DNA of 64,000 nucleotides. Origin: Acidobacteriaceae bacterium (GTDB lineage: Bacteria; Acidobacteriota; Terriglobia; Terriglobales; Acidobacteriaceae). This document shows, one piece after another, positions 16,811 to 25,710 of the stretch (its first letter is position 1; the number at the start of each line of letters is the position of its first letter). The notes beneath the pieces were generated by a model. The model was given only the letters and a program-made list of their open reading frames with translations. It made no database searches and had not been told where the DNA came from. The stretch spans positions 1 to 64,000 of the forward strand of contig JASHNS010000034.1 of the NCBI GenBank assembly GCA_030041515.1, written 5' to 3'. Position numbers and translations under genes: made by a program.

Positions 16811-18171
16811 GATTCCTGGTCGCAGGCCTTAACCACAAGACGGCGCCCGTCGAACTGCGGGAGCGGCTGGCTATTGGGCCGGACATGCTGCCCGAGGTCA
16901 CCATGGCGCTGCTGGCGGAGCCGGGCGTGACCGAGGCCATGATCCTTTCCACCTGCAACCGTGTGGAACTATTCGTCGCGCACAATGGCATGGAACCGGC
17001 ATTGACGGAGTTCCTGGCGACGCGTTTCAGCGTCGATCACAACCTGCTCGTCCCGCACATCTACCTCCATCGCGACGAAGAAGCGGTGCGTCATCTGTTC
17101 CGTGTGGCCGCCAGCCTCGATTCGATGGTGGTGGGCGAGGCGCAGATTCTGGGGCAGGTGAAGAATTCCTGGAACGTGGCGCGGCAACTGGGCGCCGTGC
17201 GCGGCCCTATGAACCGTCTGGTTCAGGGCGCATTCTCAGCCGCCAAGCGCGTCCGGAGCGAAACCGAAATCGGCTCCTCCTCGGTCTCCATCGCGTCTGT
17301 CGGGGTGGATTTGGCGCGCCGCATCTTCGGTTCGCTCGAAGGCAAGCGAATTCTGCTGATCGGCGCGGGCAAGATGAGCGAGCTGGCCGCTCGCCATCTC
17401 ATGCAGCACGGCGCCGATTCCCTGCTGGTCGCCAATCGTACGCAGGAACGCGCCGCGCGGCTTGCCCAACAATTTCTCGGCGAGGCCATCTACTTCGAAG
17501 ATCTGCCTGCTCGCGCGCACGAAGCCGACATCATCATCACATCGACCGGCTCGACTGAGCACATCATCGGCATGGAGCAGGCGCAGGCCATCCTGCATCG
17601 CCGGCGCAACCGCCCCGTCTTCCTCATCGATATCGCCGTTCCGCGTGATGTCGATCCGCGGATCAATCGCCTCGAAGGCATCTTTTTATACGACATTGAC
17701 GACCTGCAGCAGGTGGCGGCGGCCAACCTGGTCGACCGCGGAAAGGAAGCGGAACGCGCCGAGGCCATCATCGCCGAGGAAACCGAGCGATTCCATCGCC
17801 GCATCCGCGCGGTGGATATCACTCCGGTGCTCATGCACGTGCAATCGAAAACCGAAGAGATGCGCCAGGCAGAATTGCATCGTGCGCGGCGGCTGTTGCA
17901 GTCGCTGACCCCGGAGCAACAGGTTGCTGTGGATTCGCTCACGCGTGGGCTGATGAACAAGTTCCTGCACCTGCCCCTCCAGGCGCTCAAGACCGCGGCG
18001 CGCGAGGGCGATGCTTCGTCGCTGGAAGCCATCGGCAACGCTTTTGCCCGCGAGTGCGTGGCACACAAAGCCGAACAGGACGCTGAGCGCGAAGCGGAGA
18101 GGCAGGCCGAGACCCAGGCCGAACAACTCGACACGGACGTCGCAACCGGCGACGAAGCCGCAAAGAACTGA
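16807..18171 (+). CDS. hemA: Glutamyl-tRNA reductase HemA
   Basis: First committed enzyme of the C5 pathway to tetrapyrroles: NADPH-dependent reduction of glutamyl-tRNA to glutamate-1-semialdehyde, which HemL then converts to 5-aminolevulinate (hemL is at 48.3-49.6 kb). The catalytic Cys is residue 50 in MILSTCNRVELF. The GLNHKTAPVELRE N-terminus, MVVGEAQILGQVK block, and the NADPH-binding loop LLIGAGKMSELAARHL are all intact. A tail of about 35 residues after the dimerisation helices is rich in Ala, Glu and Gln and is not usual for the family. It is coupled to hemX by ATGA and followed after 35 nt by hemC. Confidence 0.97.
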   Translation: MRFLVAGLNHKTAPVELRERLAIGPDMLPEVTMALLAEPGVTEAMILSTCNRVELFVAHNGMEPALTEFLATRFSVDHNLLVPHIYLHRDEEAVRHLFRVAASLDSMVVGEAQILGQVKNSWNVARQLGAVRGPMNRLVQGAFSAAKRVRSETEIGSSSVSIASVGVDLARRIFGSLEGKRILLIGAGKMSELAARHLMQHGADSLLVANRTQERAARLAQQFLGEAIYFEDLPARAHEADIIITSTGSTEHIIGMEQAQAILHRRRNRPVFLIDIAVPRDVDPRINRLEGIFLYDIDDLQQVAAANLVDRGKEAERAEAIIAEETERFHRRIRAVDITPVLMHVQSKTEEMRQAELHRARRLLQSLTPEQQVAVDSLTRGLMNKFLHLPLQALKTAAREGDASSLEAIGNAFARECVAHKAEQDAEREAERQAETQAEQLDTDVATGDEAAKN

Positions 18172-18206
18172 CTCACGCTTACCCGAACGCGGTACGCTGA
18201 TTCCTG

Positions 18207-19202
18207 ATGTCCGATCCCGCCACCAACTCGTCGCCTGGTCACCGGCCGTTGCGCATCGGGTCGCGCGGCTCAAAGCTCGCGCTTTGGCAAGCGAACCACA
18301 TTGCGGACTGCCTGCGCGCCGCAAGGCACGAAGTCACCATCGAGATCATCCGCACCCTCGGCGACGCCATGCAGCACGTGCCCTTTGCGCAGGTGGGAGA
18401 CGCCGGCCGTGACGGTAAGGGCATGTTCACGAAGGAAATCGAGGAGGCGCTGCTCACGGGCCGCATCGATCTGGCTGTGCATAGCCTGAAGGATCTGCCC
18501 ACCGAGTTGGCAGCGCCATTTGTGATCGCGGCGATTCCGGAGCGTGTCGATCCGCGCGATGCTTTCGTTTCGGTGAATTACCAGAATTTCGCCGCGCTGC
18601 CGCAGGGGGCGCGCATCGGCACCAGCAGCCTGCGGCGCCAGGCGCAGCTCCGTGCGGAGCGGCCCGATGTGCAGTGCCTGGAATTCCGCGGCAACGTCGA
18701 TACGCGCCTGCGCAAGCTGGTCGAGGGCCAGGTAGACGCCATCATTCTCGCGTCCGCTGGCCTGGAACGGCTCGGGCTCACGCAATATCGCCGGGAATGT
18801 TTCTCTCCACTCGTGCTCTGCCCGGCTGCGGGTCAGGGCGCGCTGGCCATTGAGGCGCGGGCCAATGACGAACGTACTCTCGCTGCGCTGGAATTCCTGA
18901 ATCACGAGCCCACTCGTTACGCCGTCACCGCAGAGCGAGCAGCGCTGGCCGCACTGGGGGGAGGCTGCCAGGTTCCCATCGGCATCCATTGCCTCCCCGC
19001 TGACGAAGGTTACAGCGTAGCCGCGGCCGTGGCCGCGCCGGATGGCTCGGAGGTCCTGCGGGTTGCGATGAATCGCCAAAGCGGCGATCCGCTGGCCCTG
19101 GGCCACAGGATCGCCGGGCACTTGCTGGAACAGGGCGCGCAACGTCTGCTGGAGATGGTCGCCCTGTCGCCCGGGGCCGCAGGAAGCGCAGCCGCACCAT
19201 GA
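18207..19202 (+). CDS. hemC: Hydroxymethylbilane synthase HemC (porphobilinogen deaminase)
   Basis: Joins four porphobilinogen molecules into linear hydroxymethylbilane. The cofactor-attachment Cys is residue 254 in ALGGGCQVPIG; the conserved RGSKLALWQ, DLAVHSLKDLPTE (catalytic Asp) and GTSSLRRQAQL blocks are present. The length of 331 residues is about 20 above average because of a Pro/Ser-rich N-terminal lead of 13 residues. Its stop overlaps the hemD start by 4 nt (ATGA), which fits channelling of the unstable product to HemD. Confidence 0.97.
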   Translation: MSDPATNSSPGHRPLRIGSRGSKLALWQANHIADCLRAARHEVTIEIIRTLGDAMQHVPFAQVGDAGRDGKGMFTKEIEEALLTGRIDLAVHSLKDLPTELAAPFVIAAIPERVDPRDAFVSVNYQNFAALPQGARIGTSSLRRQAQLRAERPDVQCLEFRGNVDTRLRKLVEGQVDAIILASAGLERLGLTQYRRECFSPLVLCPAAGQGALAIEARANDERTLAALEFLNHEPTRYAVTAERAALAALGGGCQVPIGIHCLPADEGYSVAAAVAAPDGSEVLRVAMNRQSGDPLALGHRIAGHLLEQGAQRLLEMVALSPGAAGSAAAP

Positions 19203-20005
19203 GTGCGCCAGCCATCACACGGGACCCGCAACCTCTGACAGGACGGCGCGTTTTGGTGACGCGAACGCGCCACCAGGCTGGCCGACTGGCTGAGGAACTG
19301 CGCGCCCGGGGCGCGGAAGTGCTCGAAGTGCCGGCCATCGAGATCGCGCCACCGGAGTCGTATGAGCCGCTGGACCAGGCTCTCCGGCACTTGTCACAGT
19401 ATCAGTGGCTGATTGCGGCCAGCGTTAATGCCGTGGGCGCTCTGAGCGGACGCATTGAGGCACTCGGGCTAACGTCGAAGATTTGCGATCATCTTCGCGT
19501 CGCCGCGGTCGGCTCGGCAACCGCGCAGGCGTTGCGTGCACTGGGACTGCCCCCGGCCATTACACCCCCGGAATACGTGGCCGAATCACTGGTAGAGGCC
19601 ATCAGTGCTCAGATGCGCGGGCAGCGTGTGCTGCTGGCGCGCGCAGCCGTAGCACGCGATGTGATTCCTGATGCCCTGCGGGCGCAGGGCACACTCGTGG
19701 ATGTCGTCGATGCCTACCGCACAGTGATTCCCGCCGGTTCTGTGGCTGCCATCCGAACACTCTTTGGCAACGACAGCCGCCGTCTCGATGCCGCCACGTT
19801 CACCAGTTCCTCGACGGTCGTGAATTTTCTTGCTCTGCTGCGTGAAGCGGGCGTTGAAGCTCCCGCATCCCTGCATGCAATCTCAATTGGGCCCATCACC
19901 AGCCGCACTCTGCGCGAGCACGGTTGGGAACCCGCAGCTGAGGCCGCTCCGCACGACCTGGCTGGACTGGTGGCTGCCGTAGTGCAGTCACTCAGCGCGC
20001 ACTGA
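19199..20005 (+). CDS. hemD: Uroporphyrinogen-III synthase HemD
   Basis: Cyclises hydroxymethylbilane with inversion of ring D to give uroporphyrinogen III. The two-domain HemD fold is recognisable from LTGRRVLVTRTRHQAGRLAEELRARG at the N-terminus, the WLIAASVNAVGAL loop, and FTSSSTVVNFLALLRE and AISIGPITSRTLREHGW in the second half. Family members diverge strongly, so the call also rests on overlap with hemC. The length of 268 residues is typical. The start is ATG 19199 within the hemC stop. Confidence 0.9.
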   Translation: MSAPAITRDPQPLTGRRVLVTRTRHQAGRLAEELRARGAEVLEVPAIEIAPPESYEPLDQALRHLSQYQWLIAASVNAVGALSGRIEALGLTSKICDHLRVAAVGSATAQALRALGLPPAITPPEYVAESLVEAISAQMRGQRVLLARAAVARDVIPDALRAQGTLVDVVDAYRTVIPAGSVAAIRTLFGNDSRRLDAATFTSSSTVVNFLALLREAGVEAPASLHAISIGPITSRTLREHGWEPAAEAAPHDLAGLVAAVVQSLSAH

Positions 20006-20041
20006 TGCGCTGTAGACTCTTAGCTCTATACACTGGGGTTC

Positions 20042-20944
20042 GTGGCGACTCCGCGCATTGGCATCCATTTGTCTACCTCTGGCGGCGTGTTTCGAGCGGC
20101 TGAGCGCGCGCATGAAATCGGCGCCAACACCTTTCAGATCTTTTCATCGAGCCCGCGCATGTGGCGCGCCGCGCGCCTGGAACCTTCCCACTGCGAGCAG
20201 ATGCGCCGCCTGCGCCGCCAGTACGGCTGCGCTCCCCTGGTGATCCACGTTAGTTATCTTGTGAATCTCTGCAGTCAGTCCGAGACGGTGCGCGAAAAAT
20301 CCGTGACCGCATTTCGCGCGGAAGTCGAGCGCGCCCTGGCTCTCGGCGCGGAATACCTCGTTCTGCATCCCGGCTCGTGGAAGGGGCTCACACGCGAATC
20401 GGGTCTTGCGCTTGCCGCGGACTCCATAGGGCGCGCTGTCGATCGTATCTCTTTCGATGACTGTGACTTTCGTGTCTTGATCGAGAACACCGCGGGCGCT
20501 GAATTTTCGCTGGGCGGCAGCTTTGGGCAGGTCGGTGAGCTGATCGAACGGCTGCGGGCCATCGTTCCGGTGGGCGCGTGCCTCGACACCTGTCACTGCC
20601 ATGTTGCTGGCTACGACCTGCTGAGCGCAACCGGCTATGAGGAAACCGTTGCGTTGATCGGCAACACGATCGGACTCGACGCCGTCCGCGTCTGGCACAT
20701 GAACGACGCCAAAGCTGCGCGCGGGTCTCGGCTGGATCGCCACGAGCACATCGGCCAGGGAACCATGGGACTCGAGCCATTTCGCCGGCTGCTCCAGGAT
20801 GCACGCTTCGCACACTGCTCCTTCATCGCGGAGACGCCCGTGGATGAGCCGGAAGACGACCGGCGCAATGTTGCGACGATGCTGCGGCTGGCAGCGAGCT
20901 CCGAATCCAAACAAGCGCCGAAGCCGGTTCGCCGCAAGCGCTGA
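20042..20944 (+). CDS. nfo: Endonuclease IV (apurinic/apyrimidinic endonuclease Nfo)
   Basis: Zinc-dependent AP endonuclease of base-excision repair, cutting 5' of abasic sites. The TIM-barrel family blocks are ordered as expected: GIHLSTSGGVFRAAERA, LVIHVSYLVNLCS, LVLHPGSWKG, LIENTAGAEFSLGG, CLDTCHCHVAGYD, WHMNDAK plus RHEHIGQG, and FIAETP; these carry the His, Glu and Asp metal ligands. The start is GTG 20042, 36 nt after hemD. There is no Shine-Dalgarno, but TACACT stands 7 nt upstream and may mark a leaderless promoter. A basic Lys/Arg tail follows the catalytic domain. Confidence 0.93.
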   Translation: MATPRIGIHLSTSGGVFRAAERAHEIGANTFQIFSSSPRMWRAARLEPSHCEQMRRLRRQYGCAPLVIHVSYLVNLCSQSETVREKSVTAFRAEVERALALGAEYLVLHPGSWKGLTRESGLALAADSIGRAVDRISFDDCDFRVLIENTAGAEFSLGGSFGQVGELIERLRAIVPVGACLDTCHCHVAGYDLLSATGYEETVALIGNTIGLDAVRVWHMNDAKAARGSRLDRHEHIGQGTMGLEPFRRLLQDARFAHCSFIAETPVDEPEDDRRNVATMLRLAASSESKQAPKPVRRKR

Positions 20945-20956
20945 TCCGAGCTCCGA

Positions 20957-23692
20957 TCAGATCTGCGGAGACAGCGCAGTGGAATTCTGGGTTGACTGCG
21001 GCGGTGTTGAAGGCTGTGCCTTCGGCGCTCCGCTCGACGACGCGTTCGAAGATGAACCAGACGACGTCGACGCTCCGGCCGCGCCGCTCGGCGGTGGCGG
21101 CGGCGACGTGCCGGTTGCCGGGGCGCTGCTCGGCGGCGCCTCGGTGCTGGTGGCTGGCTTAGGCGGCTTTTTCTGATTTTGCTGCGACGCGCCTGGCGCC
21201 GGCGTGGCTTGGCCGGGGACGTAGGGAGGACGCGGAGAAGGCGTCGCCTGTCCTGGCGGAACAGGGAGTTCCCGAGCCGCCAGCGTAATCTGGTTCACAA
21301 CGGAGGGATCATCGCGCAGCTTCACGTAGAGCTGGCCGCCCTGCGGGTGCGGAACGGGCAGCACAAATCCCGGGAAGCCGTCGGGCACCTGGACTGCGCC
21401 TGTAAACTCCGGGTTGGTGGCGACGGAGTCAACCAGGAACAGATTCGAGCCGCTGAGACGGCACTGCTGGCTCGCAGCTGCCGGGCACTTCAGATCATGG
21501 AGTGCCGGCAGACGCACCAGCGTCGCCAGCGCCTGCCAGTCCCCATTCGAGCCGCTGTCGACCACGCGGAATTTCAGCGGGCCGAATGCTGAGTCGCCAA
21601 AGGCCTTTGCCGGATCGAGCGTGGCGAGGGCCACCTGCCCGTTCTCCAGCGTCATGCCCCCGTTTGCCAGGCTCAGCGTTGTGGTGAATCCCTCGTCCTG
21701 CGTCGCTACTTCGATCTGCTCATTCATGCCGAAGCGCGTTGGCGACTGCGCGCGCAGCGAAAAGGTCAACACAGCATCCTGAGGCAGTTCGTCCTGTCCG
21801 GCCAGCTCGATGTTACTGTTGCTGCCGGCTGCCGAATCCTGCACGCTTTTTCCGATCAATTCCACACTCGGGCGCGGGGCGGCCACAGCAGCGACCACCG
21901 TCAGATCGCGACCGTCCTCCAGTTCGACCGTTGCGGTGCCCGTCTCACCTTGTTTCAGCTTCGCTGCGGAGGATGGATTCTTCGCGACCATGGCAATCTC
22001 GTCGCTGCTCAGAGATGAGCCTGACGCGCCAGGAATGAAGTTGACGCCGTCCAGCGTGAGGCTGGCAACCTCATCCAGGCGGCTGCCCTTGAGCACGCCC
22101 TGCGTGTCCCCGGCATGCAGAGTAAAGCTGGTCAGGTGGCCTGCTTCGGCGAAGGCATGCAGCGGCAGCGTCTGCGCGGTGACGGCGCCATACTGCTTCA
22201 CCTCCAGGAGCATGGGACCCGGTTTGGCCGTTTGGAGCGGCAGGCTGACCTGCATCTGATCAGGACCCGTAATCTTCCATGCAGCTTTGATCTCTGTTCC
22301 TGCTGAATCTTTCAGCAGGACCGTGTCGACGCAACTTGCATCGTCAGCCGAGAGCTGAATCGTATCCAACTTACCCACAACGAGCGACTCACGATCCGCC
22401 GGCGCCAATTCCCAGTGCTGGCTATGGGTGTTCTGAAGACGAAATGTCGGCCCATCAAACCTCGCAAAGCCCCAGTCGCCTTCGAGCGACGCGTCGATCC
22501 TGGGGCCGAAATCGGTGGCGCTTACGTCCTTTGCCTCGAGCACCAGTCCGCCGCGTTCCGCATCGGGCCTGAGCGGCACGTCCAGGTATTTGCCGCTCTT
22601 CGTCCTGAGCCGCAGATTCAATCCATGCGCGTAGCCGGTGGAAAAGACCAGGGGGGCGCCGTCGACCGCCAGCACCAGCGAGTCCTTCTCCGCGCAGTAG
22701 TTCTGCTGCGCATCCACGGGATGCAGGGGGGGAGGCTGGGACGCTTCAACCGCGGGCAACGCTGTCACCAGCACCGACTTGGGATTGTGGAATGAAGGCG
22801 GCGTGTTCAGCATAAGGGCCAGCTGATCTCCCTGCTGTACCGCCAGCGCGGGAATGTATTGGTATTGAGCGGTCCGGAAACCATCGAGGATGCGCGCAAT
22901 GTCCATCACCGAGCCCACGTAGGGGCTGTAAAAGCCGTAGTCGGCCTGGGGTGTGGAACTGAGTTGCATGGCAAGATCGCCTTCCGGGCCGGAGGTCACC
23001 GCCTGCACAATCGACTCACTGTGCCCGTCGCTCAGGATCATCGTGTCCTGCCCCTGCGTCAGGCAGGCGGCCTGCAGCTCCGGCATCTTCTGCAGGCAGT
23101 TGGGATCGATCTTCATGCCCAGGCTGCGGGCCAGCAGGGGCGTAGCCTGCGCGAGCTTCGCCGGGTCGCTCTGGTTGAGCGAGCGAATCGCCGCCAGATA
23201 AGCGTCCAGGCGGGTACGGTCCAGCATTGCCTGATTCAGATCCTGGGAGGAGCGGACAAAGGCGCCCGGCTGACCGCGCACCGCATTCACGAGGGTCCGA
23301 TAATCTCCGCTGGTCTCCGGCGCGAGGAAAATGAGCACCTGCTGTGCACCGTCAGGCACGGTCACAGACAGACCCTTTTTGTTCGCGTCGCGGTCCCAGG
23401 TTTGCTGACGGAAAAACCACTTCGCGGGAGGCGGATTGGTGGATCCACGCAGGAAAGCCGCAACCATCAGATAGCGGGCCGACTGGCCCTCGGGCAGATC
23501 CGCGCGGATCCAGACGCGATCACCGGCCTGCAGGTTCGGAACTTCAGAGATCGGGAGGGTTTTCCCGCCGCGCGTCACCTTCACTTCGAGCGTGGGACCG
23601 CTCAGATCGAACGGAGCGGCAGCCCATGCGGCGGTAACCGCAGCCAAACACACCAGAGACACCAAAAACGCGCGAGACCATCGGATTGCCAT
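20957..23692 (-). CDS. Large secreted protein of unknown function with Pro/Ser-rich tail
   Basis: A 911-residue exported protein I do not recognise. A signal peptide (SRAFLVSLVCLAAVTAAWA) leads into a beta-rich region (GKTLPISEVPNLQAGDRVWIRADLP resembles a carbohydrate- or Ig-type module), a helical stretch around residues 160-230 with two Cys, then more beta-rich modules. The last 110 residues are low-complexity Pro/Ser/Gly/Ala (PPPPPSGAAGASTSSG), suggesting a flexible cell-surface tail. ATG 23692 is preferred to GTG 23701. It converges with nfo (12 nt apart) and is divergent from the kumamolisin gene across 303 nt. Confidence 0.75.
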   Translation of the reverse strand: MAIRWSRAFLVSLVCLAAVTAAWAAAPFDLSGPTLEVKVTRGGKTLPISEVPNLQAGDRVWIRADLPEGQSARYLMVAAFLRGSTNPPPAKWFFRQQTWDRDANKKGLSVTVPDGAQQVLIFLAPETSGDYRTLVNAVRGQPGAFVRSSQDLNQAMLDRTRLDAYLAAIRSLNQSDPAKLAQATPLLARSLGMKIDPNCLQKMPELQAACLTQGQDTMILSDGHSESIVQAVTSGPEGDLAMQLSSTPQADYGFYSPYVGSVMDIARILDGFRTAQYQYIPALAVQQGDQLALMLNTPPSFHNPKSVLVTALPAVEASQPPPLHPVDAQQNYCAEKDSLVLAVDGAPLVFSTGYAHGLNLRLRTKSGKYLDVPLRPDAERGGLVLEAKDVSATDFGPRIDASLEGDWGFARFDGPTFRLQNTHSQHWELAPADRESLVVGKLDTIQLSADDASCVDTVLLKDSAGTEIKAAWKITGPDQMQVSLPLQTAKPGPMLLEVKQYGAVTAQTLPLHAFAEAGHLTSFTLHAGDTQGVLKGSRLDEVASLTLDGVNFIPGASGSSLSSDEIAMVAKNPSSAAKLKQGETGTATVELEDGRDLTVVAAVAAPRPSVELIGKSVQDSAAGSNSNIELAGQDELPQDAVLTFSLRAQSPTRFGMNEQIEVATQDEGFTTTLSLANGGMTLENGQVALATLDPAKAFGDSAFGPLKFRVVDSGSNGDWQALATLVRLPALHDLKCPAAASQQCRLSGSNLFLVDSVATNPEFTGAVQVPDGFPGFVLPVPHPQGGQLYVKLRDDPSVVNQITLAARELPVPPGQATPSPRPPYVPGQATPAPGASQQNQKKPPKPATSTEAPPSSAPATGTSPPPPPSGAAGASTSSGSSSNASSSGAPKAQPSTPPQSTQNSTALSPQI

Positions 23693-23995
23693 ACTAGTCA
23701 CTATTTTAGGTGGGAAATGAGGGCCGAAACGGCGAAAAAAGGCCCGTTACCATTGACCCGGCTGAGCCCCCAAGGTTGCGGACAAGCGCGCTCCGAGCGG
23801 CCCGGGCAATCCTTTCCACATGTGGGCAATTTCTGCTGCCTCTGCCTGCGAAGAATTGCGCACCGAGCTTTTAAGCCCTTTGCAGTTGCGAATTTACAGG
23901 GATGGAAGAGCAACCATAGTTGCGGCGCATCGCCTCTTGATAAATGTTCGGGGGCTCTCTACGGCATCATTCACTGCTTTTCAGGAGTCCACCCC
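23693..23995. other. Divergent intergenic region
   Basis: A 303-nt gap separates the divergent secreted-protein and protease genes and must hold promoters for both. I see no convincing -35/-10 pair or RNA. The only clear element is the ribosome binding site AGGAG at 23983-23987, 8 nt before the protease ATG. An AT-richer patch (TTGATAAATG near 23938) could be part of the protease promoter. Confidence 0.35.
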
Positions 23996-25663
23996 ATGCA
24001 ACGTCTCAGATCCTTTGCGGCCGCTTGTTGTGCCGTTGTTTTTGCATCCTTCTCCCTGCTACCCGCCTGCGCCCAAACCGTATGGACGAGCACTGCAACC
24101 CAGGGAATCTCCGCTGCGGAGCTCGTTTCGGCAGCGGATTACGGTCCACTGGCATCGAGTCAGTCCCTCACCGTGCGCGTTGTGCTCAAGCTCCAAAACC
24201 AGGCCGCGCTGAGCACTTACATCCGGGACACCAACGACCCCAGCAATCCGCTGTACGGACAGAGCCTCACGCCGGCGCAGTTTGCAGCCGCGTACGCGCC
24301 CCCATCCGCACAGGTGCAGCAGGTCGTGAGTTACCTCGAGGACGCCGGATTCAGCAACGTCGCCGTGGAGCCGAACAACCTGATGATCAGCGCCGACGGC
24401 ACCGTGGCTCAGGCAGAAGCCGCGTTCAACACGCCGATCGAGCAGTTCAGTGAATTCGGCAATATTGTTTACGGGAACACTGCGACGGCGCAGGTGCCCG
24501 TGTCGCTGAGCGGCACCGTCGCCGCGGTGCTCGGGCTGAACAACATCGGCCAGATGAAGTCGACGCTGGTCACGAAATCGCAGGTGAGCGTGCCGCAGTA
24601 CGATGTCAGCTACACGCCGCAGCAGATGCAGCTCGCGTATGGCGCCGCTGGTACGGCGACGGGGAGCAAAGCGACGATCGCCATCATGGCCGAGGGCAAC
24701 GTTTCCGGCGTGATCACGGATTTGCGCGCCGAGGAGAAAGCCAATAACCTGCCGCAGGTGCCGGTCACAGTAGTGCCGGTTGGCATCGCCAGCACCGACA
24801 CCTCCGGCTGGGATGAATGGGATCTCGACACACAATACTCGACGGGCATGGCGCAGACGGTCCAGCGCCTCTATATCTACGACACGACATCGCTGACCGA
24901 CTCCGACCTGGCGCTTGAAATCAGCCGCTGGGCCACCGATGACAAAGCCAAAGCTGGCAGCGCCTCGCTGGGCGAGTGCGAAGCGTTTCCGTATCTGGAC
25001 GGCTCCATGCTGGCCGATGACGAATCCTTTGCCGAGGGCGCTGCTCAGGGGCAGAGCTTCTTCGCCTCCACCGGGGACACGGGATCGTTCTGTCCAGTCG
25101 ACGTGGGGGAGAACGGTGTTCCCGCCGGCGCGCCTATGGTGAACTACCCGGCAGCGTCGCAGTACGTGATGGCGGTGGGCGGAACGACGCTGCTGACAAA
25201 CTCCGATGGCACGTACGATACCGAGACCGCGTGGTATGCGGGCGGCGGCGGTATCAGCCAGTTCGAGTATTCGCCGTATTGGCAGACGGCGGCGGCGGTT
25301 CCCAGCTCCGAGCTCGGCGACAAGGGCATTCCCGACATCGCGATGGATGCCGATCCCTACTCGGGCGCAAACATCTACTACAACGGCACGTGGGAAGGCG
25401 TAGGCGGCACGAGCCTGTCGTCGCCATTGGCGCTGGGCGTGTGGGCGCGGCTGATTTCGGAAAACCCGAAGCTGGGCTTTGCGCCGATCCGGTATTACGG
25501 TCTGTATGACGGGTCAACCACTCCAGGGTCGTATCCCAACGGCGGATTCCACGACATCATCGTTGGCGCCAATGGCTTCTATACCGCGTTGCCGGGCTGG
25601 GATTACACGACGGGCCTTGGCAGTCTTTGGGTAAGCGAGCTGGCGGCTGACCTGAAGAATTAG
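23996..25663 (+). CDS. Secreted pro-kumamolisin protease (S53 sedolisin family)
   Basis: A 555-residue exported serine-carboxyl peptidase, usually active at acid pH. It has a signal peptide (to about residue 26), a pro-kumamolisin activation domain (about 45-185, with SNPLYGQSLTPAQFAAAYAPP) and an S53 catalytic domain (about 215-555). Probable catalytic residues are Glu274 and Asp278 (WDEWDLDTQ), oxyanion Asp361 (STGDTGSF) and nucleophile Ser473 (GGTSLSSP). A C-terminal GWDYTTGLGS segment matches the calcium site region. The frame is open upstream to 22859, but that part is antisense to the neighbouring gene; ATG 23996 has AGGAG 8 nt upstream. Secreted proteases of this type are common in acidobacteria. 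Confidence 0.93.
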   Translation: MQRLRSFAAACCAVVFASFSLLPACAQTVWTSTATQGISAAELVSAADYGPLASSQSLTVRVVLKLQNQAALSTYIRDTNDPSNPLYGQSLTPAQFAAAYAPPSAQVQQVVSYLEDAGFSNVAVEPNNLMISADGTVAQAEAAFNTPIEQFSEFGNIVYGNTATAQVPVSLSGTVAAVLGLNNIGQMKSTLVTKSQVSVPQYDVSYTPQQMQLAYGAAGTATGSKATIAIMAEGNVSGVITDLRAEEKANNLPQVPVTVVPVGIASTDTSGWDEWDLDTQYSTGMAQTVQRLYIYDTTSLTDSDLALEISRWATDDKAKAGSASLGECEAFPYLDGSMLADDESFAEGAAQGQSFFASTGDTGSFCPVDVGENGVPAGAPMVNYPAASQYVMAVGGTTLLTNSDGTYDTETAWYAGGGGISQFEYSPYWQTAAAVPSSELGDKGIPDIAMDADPYSGANIYYNGTWEGVGGTSLSSPLALGVWARLISENPKLGFAPIRYYGLYDGSTTPGSYPNGGFHDIIVGANGFYTALPGWDYTTGLGSLWVSELAADLKN

Positions 25664-25675
25664 CACGAACCCGAT

Positions 25676-25704
25676 GGCCGGGCCCGCGACACCGCGACCC
25701 GGCC
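25676..25704. terminator. Hairpin between convergent genes
   Basis: GGCCGGG (25676-25682) and CCCGGCC (25698-25704) form a 7-bp stem in the 47-nt gap between the convergent protease and GH8 genes. The interior CCCGCG/CGCG part may add pairs. There is no T tract on either side, so it is only a possible bidirectional terminator. Confidence 0.35.
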
Positions 25705-25710
25705 CCAGCT

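Noticed and set aside
22859-23995. Upstream extension of the kumamolisin frame
   Set aside because: It is antisense to the large secreted protein and lacks a signal peptide; ATG 23996 with AGGAG starts a clear signal peptide.
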